Of a DNA stretch of 31,169 bases, positions 7,993-14,816 are shown in pieces. The first letter of the stretch is position 1. Each line of letters starts with the position of its first letter. The notes under the pieces were generated by a model. That model had not been told where the DNA came from. It did not search any database and worked only from the letters and a program-made list of their open reading frames with translations. A program made the position numbers and the translations under genes. This DNA is from UMGS1766 sp963660915 (lineage in GTDB: Bacteria > Bacillota > Clostridia > Oscillospirales > Oscillospiraceae): the NCBI GenBank assembly GCA_963660915.1, contig CAVLAO010000013.1:1-31169 (forward strand), given 5' to 3'.

Positions 7993-8523
7993 TCAGTTAA
8001 ATAGGATGCAGGATGTGTAGGTAAGCGTTCGGGGACCATAGTTGTAACCTAAGCCGGAACGAAGGCAAATATCACTGACCAGAAGACCATAGGCCTCCAT
8101 GGAAGAGATTCTCTTGTCCGGATAGCGGCAGGGGCGGTGAGGATAGGTACATTGGCGGCAGATCGAACATGGACCGGCAGACAACGGCAGACAGTGTGGA
8201 TACAACAGTCGAACCTGCCGTGTGTAGGTTTTGAATTGTTGGCAATGACGATTGGAAATGGCATTCATACCCTCAACATCAAAATCATCCGTCAGAGTTC
8301 CGGTAGTTTGTATAAGCAATCCATTGTGATACTGTGCTAATTGAGAGGAGATATGTTTCAGGTTTCCGCATCCCGGTGGGCATGCCCAGTTTGTTCCCCA
8401 ACAGCCACATCGATTGACCGCACACATTTCACGTACATCCTCTAGGGGCACAACCGCATCCATGTTCAGTGCTGCCCACTGACTAAATCCGTTTTGCAGC
8501 GCCAGTTTGACCAGTTCATCCAT
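7993..8523 (-). CDS. DUF2284 cysteine-rich metal-binding protein
   Basis: A 176-residue cytoplasmic protein of the DUF2284 family (predicted metal-binding). It contains two cysteine clusters: CAVNRCGCWGTNWACPPGCG near residues 29-48, and GPCSICRQCTYPHRPCRYPDK in the second half, the latter resembling an iron-sulfur ligand pattern. The family often sits beside corrinoid methyltransferase genes, as here. Its exact role is not known; electron delivery or cofactor handling for the methyltransferase is inference. I start at the ATG at 8521-8523, preceded by AAGGGG. The frame can extend to 8565, but that extension runs through the opposing promoter. It is first in a two-gene leftward unit. Confidence 0.75.
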   Translation of the reverse strand: MDELVKLALQNGFSQWAALNMDAVVPLEDVREMCAVNRCGCWGTNWACPPGCGNLKHISSQLAQYHNGLLIQTTGTLTDDFDVEGMNAISNRHCQQFKTYTRQVRLLYPHCLPLSAGPCSICRQCTYPHRPCRYPDKRISSMEAYGLLVSDICLRSGLGYNYGPRTLTYTSCILFN

Positions 8524-8536
8524 CCAATAAAGCCCC

Positions 8537-8566
8537 TTGACAAAACAAAGTTCTCTTGCGTACAAT
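8537..8566 (+). promoter_or_regulatory. Rightward promoter of the corrinoid reactivase pair
   Basis: TTGACA (8537-8542), an 18-bp spacer and TACAAT (8561-8566) make a near-consensus vegetative promoter. Transcription would begin near 8573. It overlaps the 5' region of the leftward DUF2284 transcript and faces the leftward promoter at 8581-8609. Confidence 0.75.
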
Positions 8567-8580
8567 AAATGTATTATCCT

Positions 8581-8609
8581 ATTATATTGGTGGGTGATGT
8601 CTGTGTCAA
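8581..8609 (-). promoter_or_regulatory. Leftward consensus promoter of the DUF2284-methyltransferase pair
   Basis: Read on the minus strand, TTGACA (8609-8604), a 17-bp spacer and TATAAT (8586-8581) match consensus at all twelve positions. Transcription would start near 8574 and run left. The -35 lies within the first codons of the reactivase gene. Both predicted start sites coincide, so two polymerases could hardly occupy the region together. Confidence 0.8.
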
Positions 8610-10099
8610 GTATTCGCGTGGTGGCTGGAGAAAATGTTGCCTTATTGCAGATTCAGGAGGGCGAGACATTGCTTGCGGCATTGCGACGAGCAGGATATTC
8701 CATTCCGGCTGCCTGCGGTGGAAAAGGACGATGCGGTAAGTGCCGCGTTCCGGTTAACGGAATTCCAAGGCTGGCATGTAAGACATTGACAAAAGACGGC
8801 GATGTTGTCGTCCTGCCGGAAACGTCCGGCGGTGCGATTTTAACGGATGCAGACATCGAAAAGCTTTCCTATCAGGAGGGAAGACAGGGATGCAGTGCGG
8901 CAGTCGATCTGGGTACAACTACCATAGTTGTGCGGCTGTTTGATCTTTCCAATGGCAAAGCGCTTCGCACTGTCAGTGAATGGAATGGTCAGGCGTCCTA
9001 CGGTGCAGATGTGATCAGTCGGATTCAATATACATTGGAAAAGAAATCCGGAGTTCAGGAGCTGTCTCAATGCATTCGCCGGCAGGTATGGAATATGATT
9101 CAGTGCGCATTGACGGAAAGTCAACGGCAAGAAGCGGATCTGCGCGAAATTGTTGTTGCAGGAAACACGGTGATGCAGCACCTGTTTGATGGACGCAGTG
9201 TATGTGGAATTGCCGCCATTCCATTTCAGCCGGAAACTTTATTCCTTAATTTCACAGGGAGGCCGCTTCAGGGCATACCGGTGCACTTTGCTCCCTGTGT
9301 TGGGGGATATATCGGTGGCGACATCACGGCAGGACTGATGGCTTCCGGATTATATCGGAAGCAGGGGAACTTTTTGTTTCTGGATATCGGTACCAACGGT
9401 GAAATGGCATTGGGAGACAGGGATGGGTTCCTTTGCTGTGCGGTTGCATCCGGTCCGGCCTTTGAAGGTGCCGGAATAGCCTGCGGAATGCCTGGAATTG
9501 ATGGAGCAGTAAGCCATGTGCGCTATGAAAAAGGTTTTCTGTATGATGTGATTGGCAATGTTTCACCAAAGGGTATGTGCGGTTCCGGATTGCTGGATTT
9601 AACAGCTATTCTGTTGGAACTGGAGATCATTGCTCCCGGTGGTCGACTGTTGCCGCCGGAGTTGGTGCGTCCGGAATTACGGCGCTATTTGGAGCGGGAT
9701 GAGGACGGCAACGGAATTTTCTGCCTCACACCGGGGATAAAATTAACTGCCGCAGATGTACGAAATCTTCAATTGGCGAAGGCGGCCGTAGCAGCGGGTA
9801 TTCAGGTTCTGTTGAAGCAAAAAGGAATGAAGTCAGAGCAAATAGACGGAGTTTATCTGGCAGGAGGCTTTGGAAATTATTTGTCTCCGGACAGTGCAAG
9901 GAAGATTGGTATGTTTCCACCGGATTTTTCCGGTAAAATTCACAGCTTTGGAAATTCTTCCCTTGCAGGTGCCTCTGCTCTTGCACTGGACCCGAAAAAA
10001 TGGCCGCAGTTAAGCGAACTTACAAAAAAATGCAAGACCATTGTGCTTTCCGGAAATCCGGTATTTTCAGATTATTTCGCAGAGCACATGTCGTTTTAA
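8597..10099 (+). CDS. 2Fe-2S/ASKHA corrinoid reductive activator (RACE family)
   Basis: A 500-residue protein of the RACE type (reductive activator of corrinoid-dependent enzymes; DUF4445/ASKHA). Such proteins use ATP to return inactive Co(II) corrinoid to Co(I). Residues 1-75 are a plant-type ferredoxin domain with Cys40, Cys46, Cys49 and Cys61 (CX5CX2CX11C). The ASKHA part shows AAVDLGTTTIVVRLFDL, a second phosphate loop LDIGTNGEMAL, the glycine-rich SGPAFEGAGI segment and LAGGFGNYLS. It is shorter than many RACE proteins, with a short linker between domains. The ATG at 8597 sits very close to GGTGGGTG; a GTG at 8603 is better spaced and may be the true start. The homocysteine methyltransferase gene follows after 18 bases. 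The likely partner is the corrinoid fusion protein encoded on the other side. Confidence 0.88.
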   Translation: MSVSSIRVVAGENVALLQIQEGETLLAALRRAGYSIPAACGGKGRCGKCRVPVNGIPRLACKTLTKDGDVVVLPETSGGAILTDADIEKLSYQEGRQGCSAAVDLGTTTIVVRLFDLSNGKALRTVSEWNGQASYGADVISRIQYTLEKKSGVQELSQCIRRQVWNMIQCALTESQRQEADLREIVVAGNTVMQHLFDGRSVCGIAAIPFQPETLFLNFTGRPLQGIPVHFAPCVGGYIGGDITAGLMASGLYRKQGNFLFLDIGTNGEMALGDRDGFLCCAVASGPAFEGAGIACGMPGIDGAVSHVRYEKGFLYDVIGNVSPKGMCGSGLLDLTAILLELEIIAPGGRLLPPELVRPELRRYLERDEDGNGIFCLTPGIKLTAADVRNLQLAKAAVAAGIQVLLKQKGMKSEQIDGVYLAGGFGNYLSPDSARKIGMFPPDFSGKIHSFGNSSLAGASALALDPKKWPQLSELTKKCKTIVLSGNPVFSDYFAEHMSF

Positions 10100-10117
10100 A
10101 TTGATGGAGGGTGCACT

Positions 10118-11335
10118 ATGGAAATTTGTTTTCCCTTAATTTTAGACGGAGCAACCGGAACACAGCTGCAAAAGCGTGGGTTTACCGGCGATACAAGCAC
10201 AGAACAATGGGTATTGGAGCACCCGGAGGCAATTCAAGAGGTACAACGTCGTTATGTTGCAGCGGGCAGCCAGGTGGTTTACGCTCCCACCTTCAGCGCC
10301 AATCGGCAGAAACTGGAGGAACGGCATGTTTTTAATCAAACGGAGGAATATAACGAGCGACTGACCGCAATTTCAAAAGAAGCAGTTGGCGGTAAAGCCT
10401 GGATCGGCGGAGACATGGCGCCAACAGGGCTGTTTCTCGCGCCGTTAGGTACGGCATCCTTTGAAGAATTGGTAGACATTTATACAGAACAGGTCGCAGG
10501 GCTTGAAAAGGCTGGCGTAGATCTTTATATTGTGGAGACCATGATGACCCTGTCGGATGCCAGAGCTGCGGTGTTGGCGATTCGGAGTGTCAGTGAAAAG
10601 CCTATATTTGTTACTTTTACCTGCGATGAAAACGGGCGCAGTGTGTCCGGTACCGATGTGGTTGCGGCGCTGACCGTGCTGCAGGGAATGGGGATCAGCG
10701 CATTCGGCCTAAACTGTTCCACCGGTCCGGAACAGATGCTGGTGCAGTTGAAACGCTTGCATCAATATGCCAGAGTGCCTTTGATCGCCAAGCCGAATGC
10801 AGGTATGCCGGTTATTGTGGACGGAAAGACGGAATATGATTGTCCACCGGAGGAGTTTGTCGGCTGTGTGGGAGAAATGTTGGCAAACGGCGTCAGCATT
10901 TTTGGCGGTTGCTGCGGAACGACAGAGGAACATATTGCGGCACTAAAACAGGCCTTGGATGGGGCAAAAGTCGTCTATCCTGCGCCGGAATTTGCGGACA
11001 TGCTGCCTGCGTCGACAGAGAAAAATGCCTGTTATTTACCGGTTAATGCCGGACACGGGGAGGTGCTCTCGGCGGAAGGAGATCTGGAGAGTGCCCTCGC
11101 GGACGCGTTGGAAGATCCGCACCAGATGGTTGCACTGCGTATCGATGCGTGGGGGGATATCGATGCGTTAGCGGATGTTCAGTATCTGATTTCCAAGCCG
11201 CTGTGTATCGTGTGTGATGACGCAGAACTGCTGGAGGCGGCGCTGCGTACTTATCAGGGAAGAGCGTTGTATGAGGGAAGTCTTTCGGAGGACGTACTTC
11301 TTCCGTTGTGCGACCGATATGGCTTGCTGATTTGA
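10118..11335 (+). CDS. Homocysteine S-methyltransferase with degenerate C-terminal pterin-barrel-like segment
   Basis: A 405-residue protein. Residues 1-285 are a homocysteine S-methyltransferase barrel as in the first domain of MetH: LDGATGTQLQKRG at the start, GLNCSTGP with Cys200, and FGGCCGT with Cys265/Cys266, the three zinc-ligand cysteines that activate homocysteine. The acceptor should therefore be homocysteine and the product methionine. Residues 290-405 do not form a full domain. The end, PLCIVCDDAELLEAALRTYQ, GRAL and LLPLCDRYGLLI, resembles part of the MetH folate-binding barrel, but most of that barrel is missing. It has no cobalamin domain, so it must use a separate methyl-corrinoid protein; the fusion protein encoded at 6241-7977 is the obvious candidate. 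GGAGGG precedes the ATG at 10118. Confidence 0.85.
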   Translation: MEICFPLILDGATGTQLQKRGFTGDTSTEQWVLEHPEAIQEVQRRYVAAGSQVVYAPTFSANRQKLEERHVFNQTEEYNERLTAISKEAVGGKAWIGGDMAPTGLFLAPLGTASFEELVDIYTEQVAGLEKAGVDLYIVETMMTLSDARAAVLAIRSVSEKPIFVTFTCDENGRSVSGTDVVAALTVLQGMGISAFGLNCSTGPEQMLVQLKRLHQYARVPLIAKPNAGMPVIVDGKTEYDCPPEEFVGCVGEMLANGVSIFGGCCGTTEEHIAALKQALDGAKVVYPAPEFADMLPASTEKNACYLPVNAGHGEVLSAEGDLESALADALEDPHQMVALRIDAWGDIDALADVQYLISKPLCIVCDDAELLEAALRTYQGRALYEGSLSEDVLLPLCDRYGLLI

Positions 11336-11344
11336 ATAAAATGA

Positions 11345-11386
11345 GCAACATTTCTGCCGAATAAAAGGCAGAAATGTTGCTTTTTT
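11345..11386 (+). terminator. Intrinsic terminator after the homocysteine methyltransferase gene
   Basis: GCAACATTTCTGCC (11345-11358) pairs perfectly with GGCAGAAATGTTGC (11367-11380), followed by six T. This ends the rightward reactivase/methyltransferase unit and isolates it from the CoA-transferase gene. Confidence 0.93.
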
Positions 11387-11407
11387 GATAATTTCATAAA
11401 ATTAATC

Positions 11408-11436
11408 TTGCAAAAATATAGTGGATAGATTATAAT
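11408..11436 (+). promoter_or_regulatory. Promoter of the CoA-transferase gene
   Basis: TTGCAA (11408-11413), a 17-bp spacer and a perfect TATAAT (11431-11436). Transcription would start near 11443, directly before the Rex-like palindrome at 11450-11467. Confidence 0.8.
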
Positions 11437-11449
11437 TAGTTCAGTTATG

Positions 11450-11467
11450 GTGTTAAAAATTTAACAA
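11450..11467. promoter_or_regulatory. Rex-type redox operator
   Basis: The 16-bp stretch 11451-11466 reads TGTTAA-AAAT-TTAACA, flanked by G at 11450 and A at 11467. The known Rex (NADH/NAD+-sensing repressor) box is TTGTTAA-N4-TTAACAA; all specified positions match except the first T, which is G. It lies about 7-24 bases after the expected transcription start, a position where bound repressor would block initiation or clearance. Rex is known to control fermentation genes in Clostridia. Repression of this CoA-transferase at low NADH/NAD+ is inference. Confidence 0.72.
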
Positions 11468-11492
11468 TAAAAAGAAAGGGCGTTGGGTCAAA

Positions 11493-12791
11493 ATGGATTA
11501 TTATGGCGAGTACCAAAGAAAACTTACCACGGTTGATGCAGTGCTAGAGTCGATTCGATCGGACAGCGTTCTGACGGCGTCTCAAGCTGCGAATGAGCCT
11601 ACAGCGATTTTCGATCGACTGCATGAGCTGCATGGATTAGTGCATAATATAAAAATGTATGGCCCAATGTGTTGTTTTGCCCATCCATTTATGACAGACC
11701 CGATTTATCGGGATACATTTGATATCGACGTGGCATTTTTGATGCCGGATACAAGAAAGAGCCTGGCAAACAACTCCGTCAGTTATTTCCCGAGCCACAT
11801 GCATGACGGCGCCCAGCGGTGGATGGCAGATAACGGTGTTCCGGACGTGTTTATTTGTGCTGTTTCGCCTATGGATCGGCATGGTTATTTTACAATTCCC
11901 CTTTGCCTTGCGCATGAGAGATCTTTTTTTGATGCGGCAAAAAAGGTAATTGTGCAGGTAAATCCCAATTTACCTCGTACACGGGGAGATACGGCAATTC
12001 ATATCAGCGACGTGGATATGATTGTGGAAGCGGCGACAGAGCTGCCCTATTTGGAAAAATCAGAGCCTACCAGAATTGATAAAGCGATCGGTGGATATGT
12101 TTCTACTTTAATTCATGATGGCGACTGCATCCAGCTTGGTATTGGCGGAATACCGGATGCAGCGGCAATGTCGCTGATGGATAAACACGACCTTGGTTTG
12201 CACACGGAAATGCTGACCAATTCCATTGTAGATTTGATCAATGCAGGGGTTTTGACCAATAAAAAGAAAAACATCCACAAGGGACGCTGCATTTGCACCT
12301 TTGCACTGGGGACACAAGAATTATATGATATGGTAGACGACAACCCCGGAATTGAATTTTACAGCGGCTCCTATGTGAATGATCCCCGTGTTATCGGTCG
12401 AAATGACAATTTTGTTTCGGTGAATTCCGGTCTGGCGGTGGATCTGACGGGGCAGGTATGTTCGGAAAGCATAGGCTCTCAGATGTACTCCGGAAGCGGA
12501 GGGCAATGCGATTTCGCAGAAGGGGCGAACTACTCAAAGGGAGGGCGCAACATCATTTGTGTGAAGGCGGCCAGAAAAAACGATTCGCTGTCCTCCATTG
12601 TAGCGCAGCATGCCCCCGGCGGTGTGGTTACGCTGAGCCGAAACACAGTGGATTATATCATCACGGAATTCGGCATTGCGCCCATGCGCGGTCGTTCTGT
12701 GCGGCAAAGAGTGGAAAATTTAATTGCGGTGGCGCATCCTGATTTTCGCAGTGAATTGCGTCAACAGGCAGACCAATTGCATCTCTGGTAA
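11493..12791 (+). CDS. CoA-transferase of the 4-hydroxybutyrate / butyryl-CoA:acetate family
   Basis: A 432-residue enzyme of the acetyl-CoA hydrolase/transferase superfamily. Such enzymes move CoA between acyl groups through a glutamyl-CoA intermediate. The expected catalytic glutamate is Glu239 in LGLHTEMLTNSIVDL, closely matching the position (about 238) in clostridial 4-hydroxybutyrate CoA-transferase. Other family marks are IQLGIGGIPDAAAMSL before it, FYSGSYVNDPRVIGRNDNFVSVNS, and GSGGQCDFAEGANYSKGG. The substrate pair could be butyryl-CoA/acetate, 4-hydroxybutyrate/acetyl-CoA or similar; sequence reading alone does not decide. The ATG at 11493 has AAAGGG about twelve bases upstream. It is a single-gene unit with its own promoter, Rex-type operator and terminator, fitting a role in fermentative acid formation. 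Confidence 0.87.
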   Translation: MDYYGEYQRKLTTVDAVLESIRSDSVLTASQAANEPTAIFDRLHELHGLVHNIKMYGPMCCFAHPFMTDPIYRDTFDIDVAFLMPDTRKSLANNSVSYFPSHMHDGAQRWMADNGVPDVFICAVSPMDRHGYFTIPLCLAHERSFFDAAKKVIVQVNPNLPRTRGDTAIHISDVDMIVEAATELPYLEKSEPTRIDKAIGGYVSTLIHDGDCIQLGIGGIPDAAAMSLMDKHDLGLHTEMLTNSIVDLINAGVLTNKKKNIHKGRCICTFALGTQELYDMVDDNPGIEFYSGSYVNDPRVIGRNDNFVSVNSGLAVDLTGQVCSESIGSQMYSGSGGQCDFAEGANYSKGGRNIICVKAARKNDSLSSIVAQHAPGGVVTLSRNTVDYIITEFGIAPMRGRSVRQRVENLIAVAHPDFRSELRQQADQLHLW

Positions 12792-12795
12792 GAGA

Positions 12796-12830
12796 AAACC
12801 CGGCTTGTGGGATCACAAGTCGGGTTTGTG
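12796..12830 (+). terminator. Intrinsic terminator after the CoA-transferase gene
   Basis: AAACCCGGCTTGTG (12796-12809) pairs with CACAAGTCGGGTTT (12814-12827, one G-U pair) around a 4-nt loop. The T-rich end, GTTTGTG, is modest. It lies between two converging genes and may serve both. Confidence 0.8.
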
Positions 12831-12858
12831 CTTTGCTGTGTAAATTGAATGAATCGGA

Positions 12859-14772
12859 TTATACTTGAAGAAGGTTCAGTAATTCTTCCGGAGGAATCGG
12901 TTTGGAAAAGTAGAATCCCTGAATCATGTCCAAACCCCAACTCTGCAACAAGTCCAACTCTTCTTTTGTTTCTACTCCTTCTGAGACCAGATTGTATCCC
13001 ATAGTGAGCAAGGCAGAGACAATGCTGTGATAGAAAGCAGCAGTGCGCTCATCGGTGCAAATATGATTGAGCAGAGAACGATCCAATTTAACAACTGAAA
13101 ACGGCAATTGCATTACTGTGTTCAGATTTGCGTAGCCGGAACCAAAATCATCCAGGCAGAGATCAATTCCGGCGGTATGAAATGTTTCGATGGTGTCAAG
13201 CAGACGCATGCTGTATTCGGTTGCAACGGTTTCTGTGATTTCAAATTGGAAGTAGTGATGCGGCAGGTCATATTCATCCATAATTTGCAGGAGGTTTCGG
13301 CCGCAATCTCTTCGGATGAGATCCAGCGGAGATAAATTTACCTTTACATTGCTGATCTGAGTCATCAGCGTGGATTCATTTTCTTTCATAAATTTGCAAA
13401 TGCGTCGAAATTGAAGCTCACTGATTTGATCAATGATCTGCCGCTTCTCGGCCAGTTGAATGAAGATATCCGGACGAATCCAGCCAAGGGTAGGGTGTTT
13501 GAGCCGGCTCAGTGCCTCCAATGTGATGTATTGCCCGCGCTTCAGGGAATATACCGGCTGAAAATAGACTTGAAACAGGTCTTTTTCTATGGCAGTTACT
13601 AAAAACTGCTCTACTTCTTTGCTGTATCGGAACTGCTCCAGTTCCTTGTTGCCGCTCTCAATCAGTTCCATTGTTCCGTTGCGGAGCGCGATCGATTCTA
13701 AGTACTCCCCATACTCCAGAATGGAGCCGCTGTCAGACAGAAGATGAGCGTCCTGAATATCGCAGAAGAGGAAGGGCGTTGATGTAGCACCCGGAGTGCC
13801 GGAAACAGAGGAACGATCGAAGATGAAGTTTTTCTTGAGTTTTTCCAGCGTCAGATCGTGTTCCGATTTGGAACGGGTAAGAATCAGAAAGCGAGTGCCG
13901 CTGATGCGGTATACCGTGGCGCCGCACAACTGCTGCAATTTGACCGCTGTATCATAGAGCAGATTGTCACCGTTCTGTAAACCGACGATTTTATTCACAC
14001 GATCCATTTGATAAAGGCTGATAATTATAACGTGAAAGGAATGGCCATGTTCAATCAACTCGTTGAACTTACGAATAATATACGGCTTGTCGTGCAGACC
14101 GGTGAGACTGTCCGTGTCGATATACGGATTGTTGATGGTAATAAACAAGACTAAAATACCAAGGCTTAACCCGAAGCTGGTCATCAGCAGATAGTTATTC
14201 AGACTTTGAATTACAACCCCGGCACTGGTAAACAGCAAAATTTCGGCCAAACTGGTGATTTTTTGAGTACCAAGAAAATTTCTCCATAAAAGGAGCAAAA
14301 TAAATGCAACAAGGATGTGAATCAATGCACATTCGTACATCAGCATATACCACGAACCTGTGGTGTAGCCATGAACCGGGTCAAAGGAGAACAGCAATCC
14401 GGTCCATGGATTTGTGAGAATCACCGCAATCAGAAACGCAGTGGGCAACCCCTGAAGCACGATCAGCTTCGGAGAGAAAAGCTGCTCTTCTCTTAGGGAC
14501 TCCGTATAGCAGAGAAGAGAAAAGGGCAGCAGAGCCTGAAAAAGATAAAATACAGTCGTAGTAAACATAACGCCGATTCCGCCGGTGTCATGTTCTAAAG
14601 CCATAAACACGGTGCTGAGCAATTCAAAGACGATATCCAGCGTGGACAGAACAGCGAGAATGAGGAATACCCGGGTGTTTAGATCTTTTGGCCGCTTTGT
14701 GTCGAAGAACTGCCATAGAATGACTGCCATCAGAATGATGGAAGCCAGTAAAAAATCTATGTTATAGTTCAT
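12859..14772 (-). CDS. Membrane EAL-domain c-di-GMP phosphodiesterase with degenerate GGDEF domain
   Basis: A 637-residue protein. Residues 1-215 contain about seven membrane helices, like the 7TM sensor region of some histidine kinases. A GGDEF-like domain (about 218-340) keeps DSLTGLHDK, but the active-site motif is SGTRF (291-295), so it should not make c-di-GMP and may be regulatory. The EAL domain (385-637) looks active: EAL at 419-421, Asn479, Glu511 in EITET, Asp541-Asp542 in DDFGSG, Lys562, Glu598 in EGVET, and QGFYFSKP. It would degrade c-di-GMP to pGpG at the membrane in response to an unknown signal. It lies 44 bases after the HD-GYP/GGDEF gene, so both are probably on one transcript and act on the same second messenger. 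The ATG at 14772 has only a weak ribosome binding site. Confidence 0.9.
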   Translation of the reverse strand: MNYNIDFLLASIILMAVILWQFFDTKRPKDLNTRVFLILAVLSTLDIVFELLSTVFMALEHDTGGIGVMFTTTVFYLFQALLPFSLLCYTESLREEQLFSPKLIVLQGLPTAFLIAVILTNPWTGLLFSFDPVHGYTTGSWYMLMYECALIHILVAFILLLLWRNFLGTQKITSLAEILLFTSAGVVIQSLNNYLLMTSFGLSLGILVLFITINNPYIDTDSLTGLHDKPYIIRKFNELIEHGHSFHVIIISLYQMDRVNKIVGLQNGDNLLYDTAVKLQQLCGATVYRISGTRFLILTRSKSEHDLTLEKLKKNFIFDRSSVSGTPGATSTPFLFCDIQDAHLLSDSGSILEYGEYLESIALRNGTMELIESGNKELEQFRYSKEVEQFLVTAIEKDLFQVYFQPVYSLKRGQYITLEALSRLKHPTLGWIRPDIFIQLAEKRQIIDQISELQFRRICKFMKENESTLMTQISNVKVNLSPLDLIRRDCGRNLLQIMDEYDLPHHYFQFEITETVATEYSMRLLDTIETFHTAGIDLCLDDFGSGYANLNTVMQLPFSVVKLDRSLLNHICTDERTAAFYHSIVSALLTMGYNLVSEGVETKEELDLLQSWGLDMIQGFYFSKPIPPEELLNLLQV

Positions 14773-14816
14773 GAAATTGGATCACTTTCATTTTCCTTTG
14801 CGTAAAATATCTTTGC

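Noticed and set aside
10100..10117. SAM or cobalamin riboswitch controlling the methyl-transfer genes
   Set aside because: Gaps and leaders in this locus are under 60 nt and contain no recognisable riboswitch core.
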